A DNA stretch of 64,000 bases from Clostridia bacterium. GTDB taxonomy: Bacteria; Bacillota; Clostridia; TANB77; CAG-465. The notes below the pieces were generated by a model. The model saw only the letters and a list, made by a program, of their open reading frames with translations, was not told the DNA's origin and did no database searches. This document shows positions 57,484 to 64,000 of this stretch, in pieces. The stretch covers positions 1 through 64,000 of the forward strand of contig JAGAIU010000042.1 of assembly GCA_017626395.1 (NCBI GenBank). Reading direction: 5' to 3'. The position numbers and the translations under genes are program-made. The first letter of the stretch is position 1; each line of letters begins with the position of its first letter.

Positions 57484-57510
57484 AGCAATAGAAAAAGTAA
57501 ATTCTATTGC
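57484..57510 (+). terminator. Terminator after the glycosyltransferase operon
   Basis: AAGCAATAGAA pairs perfectly with TTCTATTGCTT around AAAGT-type loop bases, followed by ATTTT. The rest of the gap up to yabG has a TATAAT-like box near 57533-57538 without a convincing -35, and no gene. Confidence 0.75.
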
Positions 57511-57690
57511 TTATTTTGGTATATTTATATGATATAATACTCTGGAGTCAACATTATGAAATAAAAAAATTAGAAATTGATGGTACAAAAGATAGGACGA
57601 GTTACACAAACAATTGCTAAAAAAAAGAAAATTACATAATATAGATTATAAATAAAAATAGACTAGATTGTATTATCACTAAAATATTAA

Positions 57691-57714
57691 CACCTCATAT
57701 AATATTATGAGGTG
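57691..57714 (+). promoter_or_regulatory. Hairpin that masks the yabG ribosome site
   Basis: CACCTCAT (57691-57698) pairs perfectly with ATGAGGTG (57707-57714), an 8-bp stem with an 8-base loop. The right arm contains the ribosome site GAGGTG used for the TTG start six bases later, so it can limit translation. Confidence 0.7.
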
Positions 57715-57720
57715 ATTAGT

Positions 57721-58590
57721 TTGCCAAAATTTAAAATAGGAGACATAGTAGCAAGGAAATCGTATAATTATGATGTGTTATTTAGAATAACAAATATACA
57801 ACCTAATGGTATAGTAGATTTAGTGGGAATAACTGTAAGAATAATAGCAGATGCACACGAATATGATTTAAAATTAATAGGAAAAGAAGAATTAGAAATT
57901 AAACTTAGAAATATAGAAATGTCAAGAAGAGCTAGATTAAATAGATCTTTTAATAATATGAGTAATAAGAAATTTAAAATGAATTATATTAGGGAAAAGG
58001 AACCTAATTATTTTATTTATCAAAAAGATAAAACATATAAAAAACCTGGTAGAATATTACATATAGACGGTGATCCAGAATACACAGAGAAATGTAGAGA
58101 GATGTATAAAAAATTTGGAATAACAGCAACTGTCTTAAATATAGAGGAGAAAGAGCAATATAAACAGATATATGCTCTTCTTCAAAGATATAAACCTGAA
58201 ATATTAATTTTAACAGGTCATGATGCCTTTATTAAAAGAAGAAATGATATATACAATATAGATAATTATAAAAATTCAAAATATTATATACAAGCTGTCC
58301 TAGAAGCGAGAAAGTATGAACATAATTTAGATAATTTAGTTATATTTGCTGGTGCATGTCAAAGTTATTATGAAGCAATAATATCTGCAGGAGCAAATTT
58401 TGCTAGTGCACCAAAACGTGTACTAATAGATATGATGGATCCATTAATAGTTGCAGAGACTGTAGCTTATACACCAGTAAATGAATTTGTGCCACTTGAG
58501 ATTATTATCTCTAATACAAGAGAGGGAATAGATGGAATAGGTGGACTTCAAACAAGAGGACAATATAGAGTAGGAATGCCAGGATTATAG
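57721..58590 (+). CDS. yabG: Sporulation-specific protease YabG
   Basis: A 289-residue YabG, which processes spore coat and morphogenetic proteins, and in Clostridioides difficile the germination protease precursor. The N-terminus KFKIGDIVARKSYNYDVLF, the central ILTGHDAF and FAGACQSYYEAIISAGANFASAP are family landmarks. The TTG at 57721 is chosen because GAGGTG ends six bases upstream and it restores the normal N-terminus. Its presence indicates endospore formation. Its ribosome site lies in a hairpin. Confidence 0.93.
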   Translation: MPKFKIGDIVARKSYNYDVLFRITNIQPNGIVDLVGITVRIIADAHEYDLKLIGKEELEIKLRNIEMSRRARLNRSFNNMSNKKFKMNYIREKEPNYFIYQKDKTYKKPGRILHIDGDPEYTEKCREMYKKFGITATVLNIEEKEQYKQIYALLQRYKPEILILTGHDAFIKRRNDIYNIDNYKNSKYYIQAVLEARKYEHNLDNLVIFAGACQSYYEAIISAGANFASAPKRVLIDMMDPLIVAETVAYTPVNEFVPLEIIISNTREGIDGIGGLQTRGQYRVGMPGL

Positions 58591-58631
58591 TAAATAATTC
58601 TGGTGTTTTTTATTTTGAAAATTATGTATTG

Positions 58632-58660
58632 TTGACTTTTTTTTTTTTTTAGTGTATTCT
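58632..58660 (+). promoter_or_regulatory. Promoter with a poly-T spacer
   Basis: TTGACT (58632-58637), 17-base spacer, TATTCT (58655-58660). Thirteen of the 17 spacer bases, with the last -35 base, form an unbroken run of 14 T (58637-58650), so spacer length may vary by replication slippage. Confidence 0.65.
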
Positions 58661-58695
58661 TTACTTGTAAATTTAGAGTGTTAGGGGATGTTAAT

Positions 58696-60303
58696 ATGAA
58701 TTTATATAGATGTGCAGCGTGCGGAAGCACACGTGTAATGCCTGATAGTAAAAAAGAGGGATACGATATTAAAAAAGGAGTTGCAGGAACTGTTTTGTTT
58801 GGTGCAGCGGGTGCCGTTATGGGAGTAAATGGCAACGAAAAAACATATTATCATTGTATGGAATGTGGACAAACTTTATCATATACTATGTCAGAAAGTA
58901 CTAAAAAAATGATAGATAGCTATCTATTAAATCCAGATGAGTATAAAGAAATGATTGAAATGCAGAAAAAAATATATCCTAATATAGAGGATAGAGATAT
59001 AAGAAACATTCAAATAGATAAAAAAGAAAAGTTCAATAGTAATGAAGAATTAGCAGATGCAATTTGGGAATATTATAATAAAACTAAAATTCCATATATT
59101 GCGGATGATATGCTTGAAGAAGGTGTATTAGGAAAAGATTGCTATAGAAAAATAGAATATCCTGTAAGTATTTATAATGCTATGGATATTTTAATAGAGA
59201 AAGGGTTAGCTACTTTAGAAGTTAAAGGAAAATCGGGAGACAGAAAAATTTATTATACGTTTTATAGCAATGCTGAAGATATTAAAAGAAATTTAAATAA
59301 TCTTATTGTCGAAAAAGAGTATAAGAAAATATTTGATACCAATAGAGAAGAGTTAATAAATATATTTTTAAAATTAATAGAAGAAAATAAAAAAATAATT
59401 TGTAATCAAGCTGTTGAAAGACTAAGTGATATTTTAAAAGAAAAAGGATATTCAAAAGATGATTTAGTTATAGAAAAACTCTCTATAGGTACGATAAAAA
59501 GTGCAAAAAAACTTGATTTGATTGGATTTGAAGAAAAAGAAAATTTTGAACAAAGTGTAATAATATTTTTAAGCGAAGAAATATATTTAAAAAAGCAAAA
59601 AGATAAGGAACAAGAAAATAATGAGATAGAAAAAAAAATACTTGAAAGTTTAAAAAATGGCAGTAAAAAAACTATTGAAGAAATACAAGATTCAAATGAG
59701 AGTTTAAAAGAAATAAGTAATCAGAGAATATTACGTTGTTTGATAAAATTTAAAGATGATGGATTGGTAATAAAAGAAGCTATAAACAACCAAACTTATT
59801 TTTCATTGACCAAAATACATGAAAATGTTAAAGAAAAAAATAGAGAGCAAGAACTCAAGGATATAGAAGAAAATGTACTTGAGAGTCTAAAAGGTTCGTA
59901 TAGAAAAACTATTCCGGATATTCAAAACTCAAACGAAAAATTAAAAGATGTAAGCTATCAAATGATATCTATGCGCTTAAGACTACTTATGGAAAGAGGA
60001 TTAGTAATACGAAAAATTATAGATAAAACAAGTTATTTTTCATTACCTGAAACGTATAAAAAACTTAAAGAAAAGGAAGAAAAAGAAATAGAAGGAATTA
60101 ACAAAAAAAATGAAGAATTTAATAGTAATTTAAATTTAAAGATAAATAAATTAATCCAAGAAAAAGAAATGCTGCTTAAGATAGTAGCCGAAAACAGATT
60201 TAAATTATTTGGTGCGGGAGCTAAAATGAGAAGAGAGGCAGAAGAAAAAATAGTGGAAATAGATATAGCTGTTTTTAAGCTTAAGAATCAATTAAAAAAA
60301 TAG
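58696..60303 (+). CDS. Zinc-ribbon protein with repeated winged-helix-like domains
   Basis: A 535-residue protein of unknown function. A four-Cys zinc ribbon (CAACGS near residue 6 and CMECG near 54) encloses a Gly/Ala-rich loop. After a helical part with a winged-helix-like stretch (about 120-200), two homologous units of about 75 residues follow (around 315-385 and 390-465). Both read LESLK, then KKTI or RKTI, then S-N-E-x-L-K, and end DGLVIKEA / RGLVIRKI ... SYFSL, a winged-helix pattern. A coiled-coil tail closes it. A DNA- or RNA-binding regulator is likely. The ATG at 58696 follows AGGGGATG. Confidence 0.7.
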   Translation: MNLYRCAACGSTRVMPDSKKEGYDIKKGVAGTVLFGAAGAVMGVNGNEKTYYHCMECGQTLSYTMSESTKKMIDSYLLNPDEYKEMIEMQKKIYPNIEDRDIRNIQIDKKEKFNSNEELADAIWEYYNKTKIPYIADDMLEEGVLGKDCYRKIEYPVSIYNAMDILIEKGLATLEVKGKSGDRKIYYTFYSNAEDIKRNLNNLIVEKEYKKIFDTNREELINIFLKLIEENKKIICNQAVERLSDILKEKGYSKDDLVIEKLSIGTIKSAKKLDLIGFEEKENFEQSVIIFLSEEIYLKKQKDKEQENNEIEKKILESLKNGSKKTIEEIQDSNESLKEISNQRILRCLIKFKDDGLVIKEAINNQTYFSLTKIHENVKEKNREQELKDIEENVLESLKGSYRKTIPDIQNSNEKLKDVSYQMISMRLRLLMERGLVIRKIIDKTSYFSLPETYKKLKEKEEKEIEGINKKNEEFNSNLNLKINKLIQEKEMLLKIVAENRFKLFGAGAKMRREAEEKIVEIDIAVFKLKNQLKK

Positions 60304-60421
60304 TGAGTAAGAAAATTTTTAACAAATGATAATCTTTTAGCTGTGAGAGTAGATTTAAAGAAATTAACAGTGGATATTAAAAATGCAGATTTAAAAAATA
60401 GTCTGTAGTTAAGTATTAATA

Positions 60422-60447
60422 AAGGCCGTTCAAATGAACGGCTTTTA
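60422..60447 (+). terminator. Terminator in the gap before the zeta toxin gene
   Basis: Perfect stem GCCGTTC/GAACGGC around AAAT, followed by TTTTA. Confidence 0.88.
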
Positions 60448-60539
60448 TCTTTTAGTTTACAATATTTTTATCAATTTGTTGTATAAATAAAAATAATTAT
60501 ATATAATAAGTTTAGTATTAGAATTATAAAGAGGGTATA

Positions 60540-61370
60540 ATGGATAAGGATAAATTTAAATTAACAAATGAAGAACATGAGCAAATATATAAGTATATTG
60601 AAGAACAAACTTTTTTAAATAAAGTTTGTTCAGAAAAGCCAGTAGCAATAATTTTAGGCGGACAACCAGGAGCTGGAAAATCTTTTTTAATAAAAGAAGC
60701 TAAAAAAGATTTTTTAGATAAAGATATAGTAGTTATTAATGGTGATGAATATAGAAGATGGCATCCAAGATCAAAAGAGATTTTGAATAGTGATGAAGAA
60801 AAATATGCTTTTTATACAGATCCAGATGTTAGAGAATGGACATCTAATTTATTTGAGAAAGCCATAAAAAATAAATATAATATTATATTTGAAGGTACAA
60901 TGAGAACTAATAGAATATGTGATACAATAAAGAGATTAAAAGAAGAAGGATTTATTGTAAAAATTAAAGTTCTAGCTGTGCATGAAATAGATAGTCGTAT
61001 ATCTACAATAGAAAGATATGAATCACAATTAAATTATGAAGGACATGGTAGAAAAACACCAGTAGATTCGCATATTAATGCATACAATGGTATGATAAAC
61101 ACTTTAGAAGATATAGAAGCAGAAAGAATGTTTGATACATTAGAAATTTTAACACGTAAAGGTGAGTGCGTATATTCTAATGATAATGTGCTAAAGAAAG
61201 TATACAGTAAGTATGACTCAAATATTCAAGATACATTAGTAAAGAGTAGAAATGAGCAAAAGCCTCCTTTAGTAGAGGTTAAAGAAAGAATTGAAGCTAT
61301 TTCAAAGTATATGTTAAAAAATGGAGAGTCAATTATTGAATTAGAAAAAATACTTAAAGAATACACTTAA
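60540..61370 (+). CDS. Zeta-toxin-family kinase
   Basis: A 276-residue zeta/PezT-like protein. The P-loop is GGQPGAGKS (40-48); NGDEYRRWHP follows and supplies the acidic residue and basic pocket of the family; FEGTMR and the helix with HEIDSR come next. Zeta toxins phosphorylate UDP-N-acetylglucosamine and block wall synthesis, or act as related kinases. No epsilon or PezA antitoxin is upstream; a 76-residue gene follows 22 bases downstream. GAGGGT precedes the ATG. Confidence 0.88.
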   Translation: MDKDKFKLTNEEHEQIYKYIEEQTFLNKVCSEKPVAIILGGQPGAGKSFLIKEAKKDFLDKDIVVINGDEYRRWHPRSKEILNSDEEKYAFYTDPDVREWTSNLFEKAIKNKYNIIFEGTMRTNRICDTIKRLKEEGFIVKIKVLAVHEIDSRISTIERYESQLNYEGHGRKTPVDSHINAYNGMINTLEDIEAERMFDTLEILTRKGECVYSNDNVLKKVYSKYDSNIQDTLVKSRNEQKPPLVEVKERIEAISKYMLKNGESIIELEKILKEYT

Positions 61371-61392
61371 TATAAAAATACAAGGAGGGAAT

Positions 61393-61623
61393 ATGTTTAA
61401 CAACGGATTAATGAATGCAGATGTAGCAATAGAAATAATAGCAGAAATGTTAGCAAATTGTGTTTTTGCTTTGAAAAGCGAAAAAGATGAAAATAAAATT
61501 AAAGAACTAGAAGAAAAGAAAAAACTTTATACCATACAAAGAGAAAAGATTTATTCAGGAGATATAGAAACTATAAATTATGTGATAGAAAATTATGGTA
61601 AAAAATTAAAAGAACAAAGATAA
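61393..61623 (+). CDS. Small helical protein downstream of the zeta gene, candidate antitoxin
   Basis: A 76-residue, mainly helical, charged protein with a central coiled-coil-like stretch (KELEEKKKLYTIQREKIYSG). It lies 22 bases after the zeta gene with ribosome site AAGGAGGG, and a terminator follows, so the two form a closed unit. Size and helical character fit an epsilon-like neutralising partner, although the order is toxin first. No family match by eye. Confidence 0.6.
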   Translation: MFNNGLMNADVAIEIIAEMLANCVFALKSEKDENKIKELEEKKKLYTIQREKIYSGDIETINYVIENYGKKLKEQR

Positions 61624-61663
61624 ATATGCAGAGGTTTTTGATAATAGCCTCTGCATATTTTAT
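61624..61663 (+). terminator. Terminator after the zeta unit
   Basis: ATATGCAGAGG pairs perfectly with CCTCTGCATAT across a 13-base loop, followed by TTTTA. Confidence 0.82.
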
Positions 61664-61671
61664 GTAAAGTG

Positions 61672-61700
61672 TTGAAAAATTAGTCATAATTTTATATAAT
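61672..61700 (+). promoter_or_regulatory. Promoter of the HExxH cluster
   Basis: TTGAAA (61672-61677), 17-base spacer, TATAAT (61695-61700), 24 bases before the first gene. Confidence 0.7.
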
Positions 61701-61723
61701 ATTAATATAGGTTGGTGAATAAT

Positions 61724-61942
61724 ATGGACAAGTATGTAACAGATGAACAATTAAATGATTTACAAGACTGTTTAAGTGATAAAGAAAAAGCTAAAATTGA
61801 TGGAAAAGGCCTTTTTGGTAAATTGTTTAAAAAGATAAGAGATAAAAAACAAGCAGAGTATATTGAAGAATATGATGCTATGATTAAAAATATAGAAGAA
61901 GACGACATATCAAATATAATACCAGAGGAGTATAAAAAGTAG
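61724..61942 (+). CDS. Small charged protein in the HExxH cluster
   Basis: A 72-residue (from ATG 61724) Asp/Glu/Lys-rich helical protein with no membrane segment. GGTTGG-type ribosome site precedes; a GTG four codons up is possible. It begins a three-gene unit with the HExxH protein 14 bases downstream. Function unknown. Confidence 0.6.
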   Translation: MDKYVTDEQLNDLQDCLSDKEKAKIDGKGLFGKLFKKIRDKKQAEYIEEYDAMIKNIEEDDISNIIPEEYKK

Positions 61943-61956
61943 TAGAAGGTGGTTTT

Positions 61957-63519
61957 ATGAGTAGATTTGAAAAAAGAAGTGAAAAAATAGATGGTAAAAA
62001 AGCACAACTTACTAGAGAAAATATGAACCTGTTATGTTTAAATAATGCTAATATGTCTAAAAAAGAATATAAAAAAATATTAGAAGCATATGCTAAAAAG
62101 GTTGCAAAATTAGAACTAAATAAATATGGTGTGCATAGAGCAGTCACTTTCAGAGAGATTAATACACCAAGAGTATATGGTAGTCTTTCTTATGGTAAAG
62201 GATTAAGATTTTATAAAGAAGGTAATAAATATAAAATTGGTATGGGCTCAATTTTATCTATAAATTATGATACCGTTATAAAAAGTTTAAGGTCAGATGA
62301 TTTAACTACTAGAACTACGGGGTATACAAAATTTATAGAAACAGTTCATCATGAAGTATGGCATAAATTACAACATATTGTTGCTGAAAATAAAAAGAAA
62401 ATTAAAGAGATACCTAAAGAGTATGCTTTTAAATATGCTATGGAATTTGTTGCGATAGAAGAAGATAGAGCAAATTATTATAAAAAAGGTGATAACTATC
62501 GTAAAATGCTAATCGAACAAAGTGCCAGAGAAAAAGGCATAACATCTACTATGGATATTTTAAATAAATCCTACAAAAAAAGTTTTATAAGAAAAATTTT
62601 CAATAATCAAAAAATTAGTGATGTACTTGAAGATTCATATGTTGAACTAGAAAATCTTGAAGGTAGTGAAGGGATAAGAAATAGATTTTCTGTAACTTCA
62701 GATATTGTAGATAAAGCAATTAAAAGGAATCTTAAATATCTAAAAAGAATGCCTATATTACAAGAAGCTTATACATTAGATGGTAATAGAAAGCCTATAT
62801 ACCAAGTTATAAGACAAAATGCTAAAGCTACAAGAAAACTACAAATGAACCCATTCATACCTCAAAAGGCAAAAAGACAAAAAATTCAAGAAGTACAAGA
62901 TTTGTATAGCGAGATATTTACTGAAACATTAAAGCAATGTGATGAGGATGATTTAATATTCGCTAAAAAAGTTGTAGGAAATAAAACTTTTAGAAGTATG
63001 ATAGATATATCTAGAGATCATTATTCCAGAAAATATAATGAAGTAGAAAAAAATGCTAAAGATGAAGCAAGCATTAGAGAACATATAAGTGGAACAACAA
63101 GACTAAACAGAAGTATATATAAAGAAAGAATGGAAAACAATTTAAATAGATATGGCCCATATGTAAATTTCTTAAACGAAGTAGACGAAGTTATGAGAAA
63201 AGTAAAAGTCGAAAAAATGTCTCCAAGTCAAGTAAAAGAACAATTAAAAAATGACGAGAAAAAAGTTAAAGCTAATATACGAAAAAGAAAAAATAGAACA
63301 CATACTACAAATACAAGAACTAAAGCTCGATATGGTGATTTTGCAATAGCAGATGAACAACTAGATGTTAATTTAGATGAAATGAGAGATTTAAAAGAAG
63401 GTTATGAAGAACTTAGAGATATTAATATGGTAAATCTTGAACAAACTAAAGAACAATATTATGCTAAGTTAGATCAAACAAAATTAAAAGAGATAGATAT
63501 GAATACAAAAGAAAAGTAG
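61957..63519 (+). CDS. HExxH-motif protein, putative zinc metallopeptidase
   Basis: A 520-residue protein without a signal peptide. HHEVWH places His132-Glu133-x2-His136, a zincin motif, on a predicted helix. Glu168/Glu169 and Asp170 (IEEDRANYY) about 32 residues later could supply the third zinc ligand, as in gluzincins. The N-terminal 60 residues and residues 190-520 are highly basic and helical, ending in a Lys/Arg/Thr patch (RKRKNRTHTTNTRTKAR) and a coiled coil. The chain could be an intracellular protease or a structural, phage-like protein. AAGGTGG precedes the ATG. Confidence 0.65.
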   Translation: MSRFEKRSEKIDGKKAQLTRENMNLLCLNNANMSKKEYKKILEAYAKKVAKLELNKYGVHRAVTFREINTPRVYGSLSYGKGLRFYKEGNKYKIGMGSILSINYDTVIKSLRSDDLTTRTTGYTKFIETVHHEVWHKLQHIVAENKKKIKEIPKEYAFKYAMEFVAIEEDRANYYKKGDNYRKMLIEQSAREKGITSTMDILNKSYKKSFIRKIFNNQKISDVLEDSYVELENLEGSEGIRNRFSVTSDIVDKAIKRNLKYLKRMPILQEAYTLDGNRKPIYQVIRQNAKATRKLQMNPFIPQKAKRQKIQEVQDLYSEIFTETLKQCDEDDLIFAKKVVGNKTFRSMIDISRDHYSRKYNEVEKNAKDEASIREHISGTTRLNRSIYKERMENNLNRYGPYVNFLNEVDEVMRKVKVEKMSPSQVKEQLKNDEKKVKANIRKRKNRTHTTNTRTKARYGDFAIADEQLDVNLDEMRDLKEGYEELRDINMVNLEQTKEQYYAKLDQTKLKEIDMNTKEK

Positions 63520-63526
63520 GTGTCTG

Positions 63527-63718
63527 ATGAAAGATATAAATGAAATTAAAAAGCAATTTGACGAGCATAAGATTAATAGTGCTGAAATTGAGTATCAAGA
63601 TAAAGTAGAAATTGCTAAAATGTATGAAAAAGAAATTGAACAAATGAGAGAAGAAATAGCTGATATCAAAAAAAGAATAAAAGAGTATAAAAATAAGATT
63701 AAAAATCTTGATGAATAA
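63527..63718 (+). CDS. Small coiled-coil protein in the HExxH cluster
   Basis: A 63-residue Lys/Glu-rich single coiled coil. It starts eight bases after the HExxH gene with TAGGTG as ribosome site and ends at a terminator, so it belongs to that unit and may bind its product. Family not recognised. Confidence 0.6.
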   Translation: MKDINEIKKQFDEHKINSAEIEYQDKVEIAKMYEKEIEQMREEIADIKKRIKEYKNKIKNLDE

Positions 63719-63724
63719 AAAAAT

Positions 63725-63748
63725 AAAAGCCCCGTTTGGGGCTTTTTA
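63725..63748 (+). terminator. Bidirectional terminator between the HExxH cluster and rpsT
   Basis: AAAAGCCCC pairs perfectly with GGGGCTTTT around GTTT, with A residues before and T residues after, so it works for both converging units. Confidence 0.92.
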
Positions 63749-63757
63749 TTTATCTAA

Positions 63758-64000
63758 TTACTTGTTTAATAATTTAGCTAAAGCTGATTTTTTTCTAGAA
63801 GCAGTATTTTTAGCTAATACTCCTTTAGACCAAGCTTTATCTACTAAACTGATAGCTTTATTATATAATTCTTCTTTGTTTTCTGCATTTTCTTTAACAG
63901 CAGCTTCGAAAGCTTTAACTGCTTCTTTATATGCTTTTTTAGTAGCTCTGTTTTGTAGAGTTTTTGTTTCGATAACTTTTACTCTTTTTTTAGCTGATTT
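63758..64000 (-). CDS. rpsT: 30S ribosomal protein S20, partial
   Basis: The minus strand encodes the last 80 residues of S20, ending ALAKLLNK before TAA (63760-63758). The reading includes KSAKKRVKV, NRATKKAYKEAVKAF and GVLAKNTASRKKSALA, all typical of S20. The N-terminus lies beyond the right edge of the window. S20 binds the 16S 5' and 3' minor domains. Confidence 0.95.
   Translation of the reverse strand, partial: KSAKKRVKVIETKTLQNRATKKAYKEAVKAFEAAVKENAENKEELYNKAISLVDKAWSKGVLAKNTASRKKSALAKLLNK

Noticed and set aside
57580-57639. Nineteen-residue frame (MVQKIGRVTQ...) upstream of yabG
   Set aside because: No ribosome site and a Lys-rich chance composition in AT-rich DNA.
60307-60408. Short open frame in the gap after the zinc-ribbon/winged-helix gene
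   Set aside because: It reads like a protein fragment (NLLAVRVDLKKLTVDIKNAD) but has no proper start or ribosome site; possibly a decayed gene end, but not strong enough to annotate.

Overview
The window is a very AT-rich chromosomal segment from a low-GC, spore-forming Firmicute. It is most likely an uncultured gut Clostridia lineage. The evidence is Shine-Dalgarno-driven genes throughout, MecA, DivIVA, SepF, the sporulation protease YabG, a zinc-binding form of S18, split transketolase, and consensus SigA-type promoters with 17-bp spacers. Species-level identity cannot be read from the sequence alone.

Layout. 1-317: the end of an rRNA operon (5S rRNA, tRNA-Asn, terminator). About 318-14,300: an accessory island that reads as a Tn4451/Tn4453-like mobilizable element. 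It has a large TnpX-type serine recombinase, a hairpin-dense probable oriT, a MobV-type relaxase and TnpV. Its cargo is an alpha/beta hydrolase, a GIY-YIG protein, an AlwI-like type IIS restriction enzyme, a fused double adenine methyltransferase and an RloC/PrrC-like zinc-hook ATPase with a candidate anticodon-nuclease triad. 14,336-16,364: small genes of unknown role and a HAD phosphatase of the RNA-repair type. 16,411-23,464: cell division and housekeeping (ruvA, ftsEX, two M23 EnvC-like hydrolases, sepF, divIVA, prfA). 23,540-39,600: rpoB, rpoC, then two envelope proteins (transglutaminase-like and VWA), then rpsL-rpsG-fusA-tuf. 39,633-45,396: acpP, then a tightly coupled operon rnc, radical SAM, pssD/pssE-like glycosyltransferase, split transketolase with a coiled-coil gene between its halves. 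45,394-51,003: an XRE regulator divergent from a zinc-ribbon membrane protein, then rarA, a DUF5711-like protein, cvpA and comEA. 51,037-52,996 (minus strand): an HD-GYP response regulator and mecA. 53,127-54,261: rpsF-ssb-rpsR. 54,335-57,508: a c-di-AMP (ydaO-type) riboswitch ahead of three family-2 glycosyltransferases. 57,721-63,746: yabG, a zinc-ribbon/winged-helix protein whose promoter spacer is mostly poly-T, a zeta toxin with a small downstream partner, and a cluster around an HExxH protein. 63,758-64,000: the 3' part of rpsT on the minus strand.

How the parts work together. The island is a plausible defence cargo: AlwI-like restriction and a double methyltransferase, plus an ATPase that could act as a second-line tRNA-cutting response. 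FtsEX with two M23 proteins, SepF and DivIVA form a division block. The c-di-AMP riboswitch links envelope or turgor signalling to surface glycosylation.

The most notable points are: the RloC-like gene attached to a type IIS system; the c-di-AMP riboswitch on a glycosyltransferase operon; a comEA gene with no normal start codon in frame; the poly-T promoter; an orphan promoter driving a structured non-coding stretch; and an HD-GYP regulator whose phosphoacceptor Asp is Asn.
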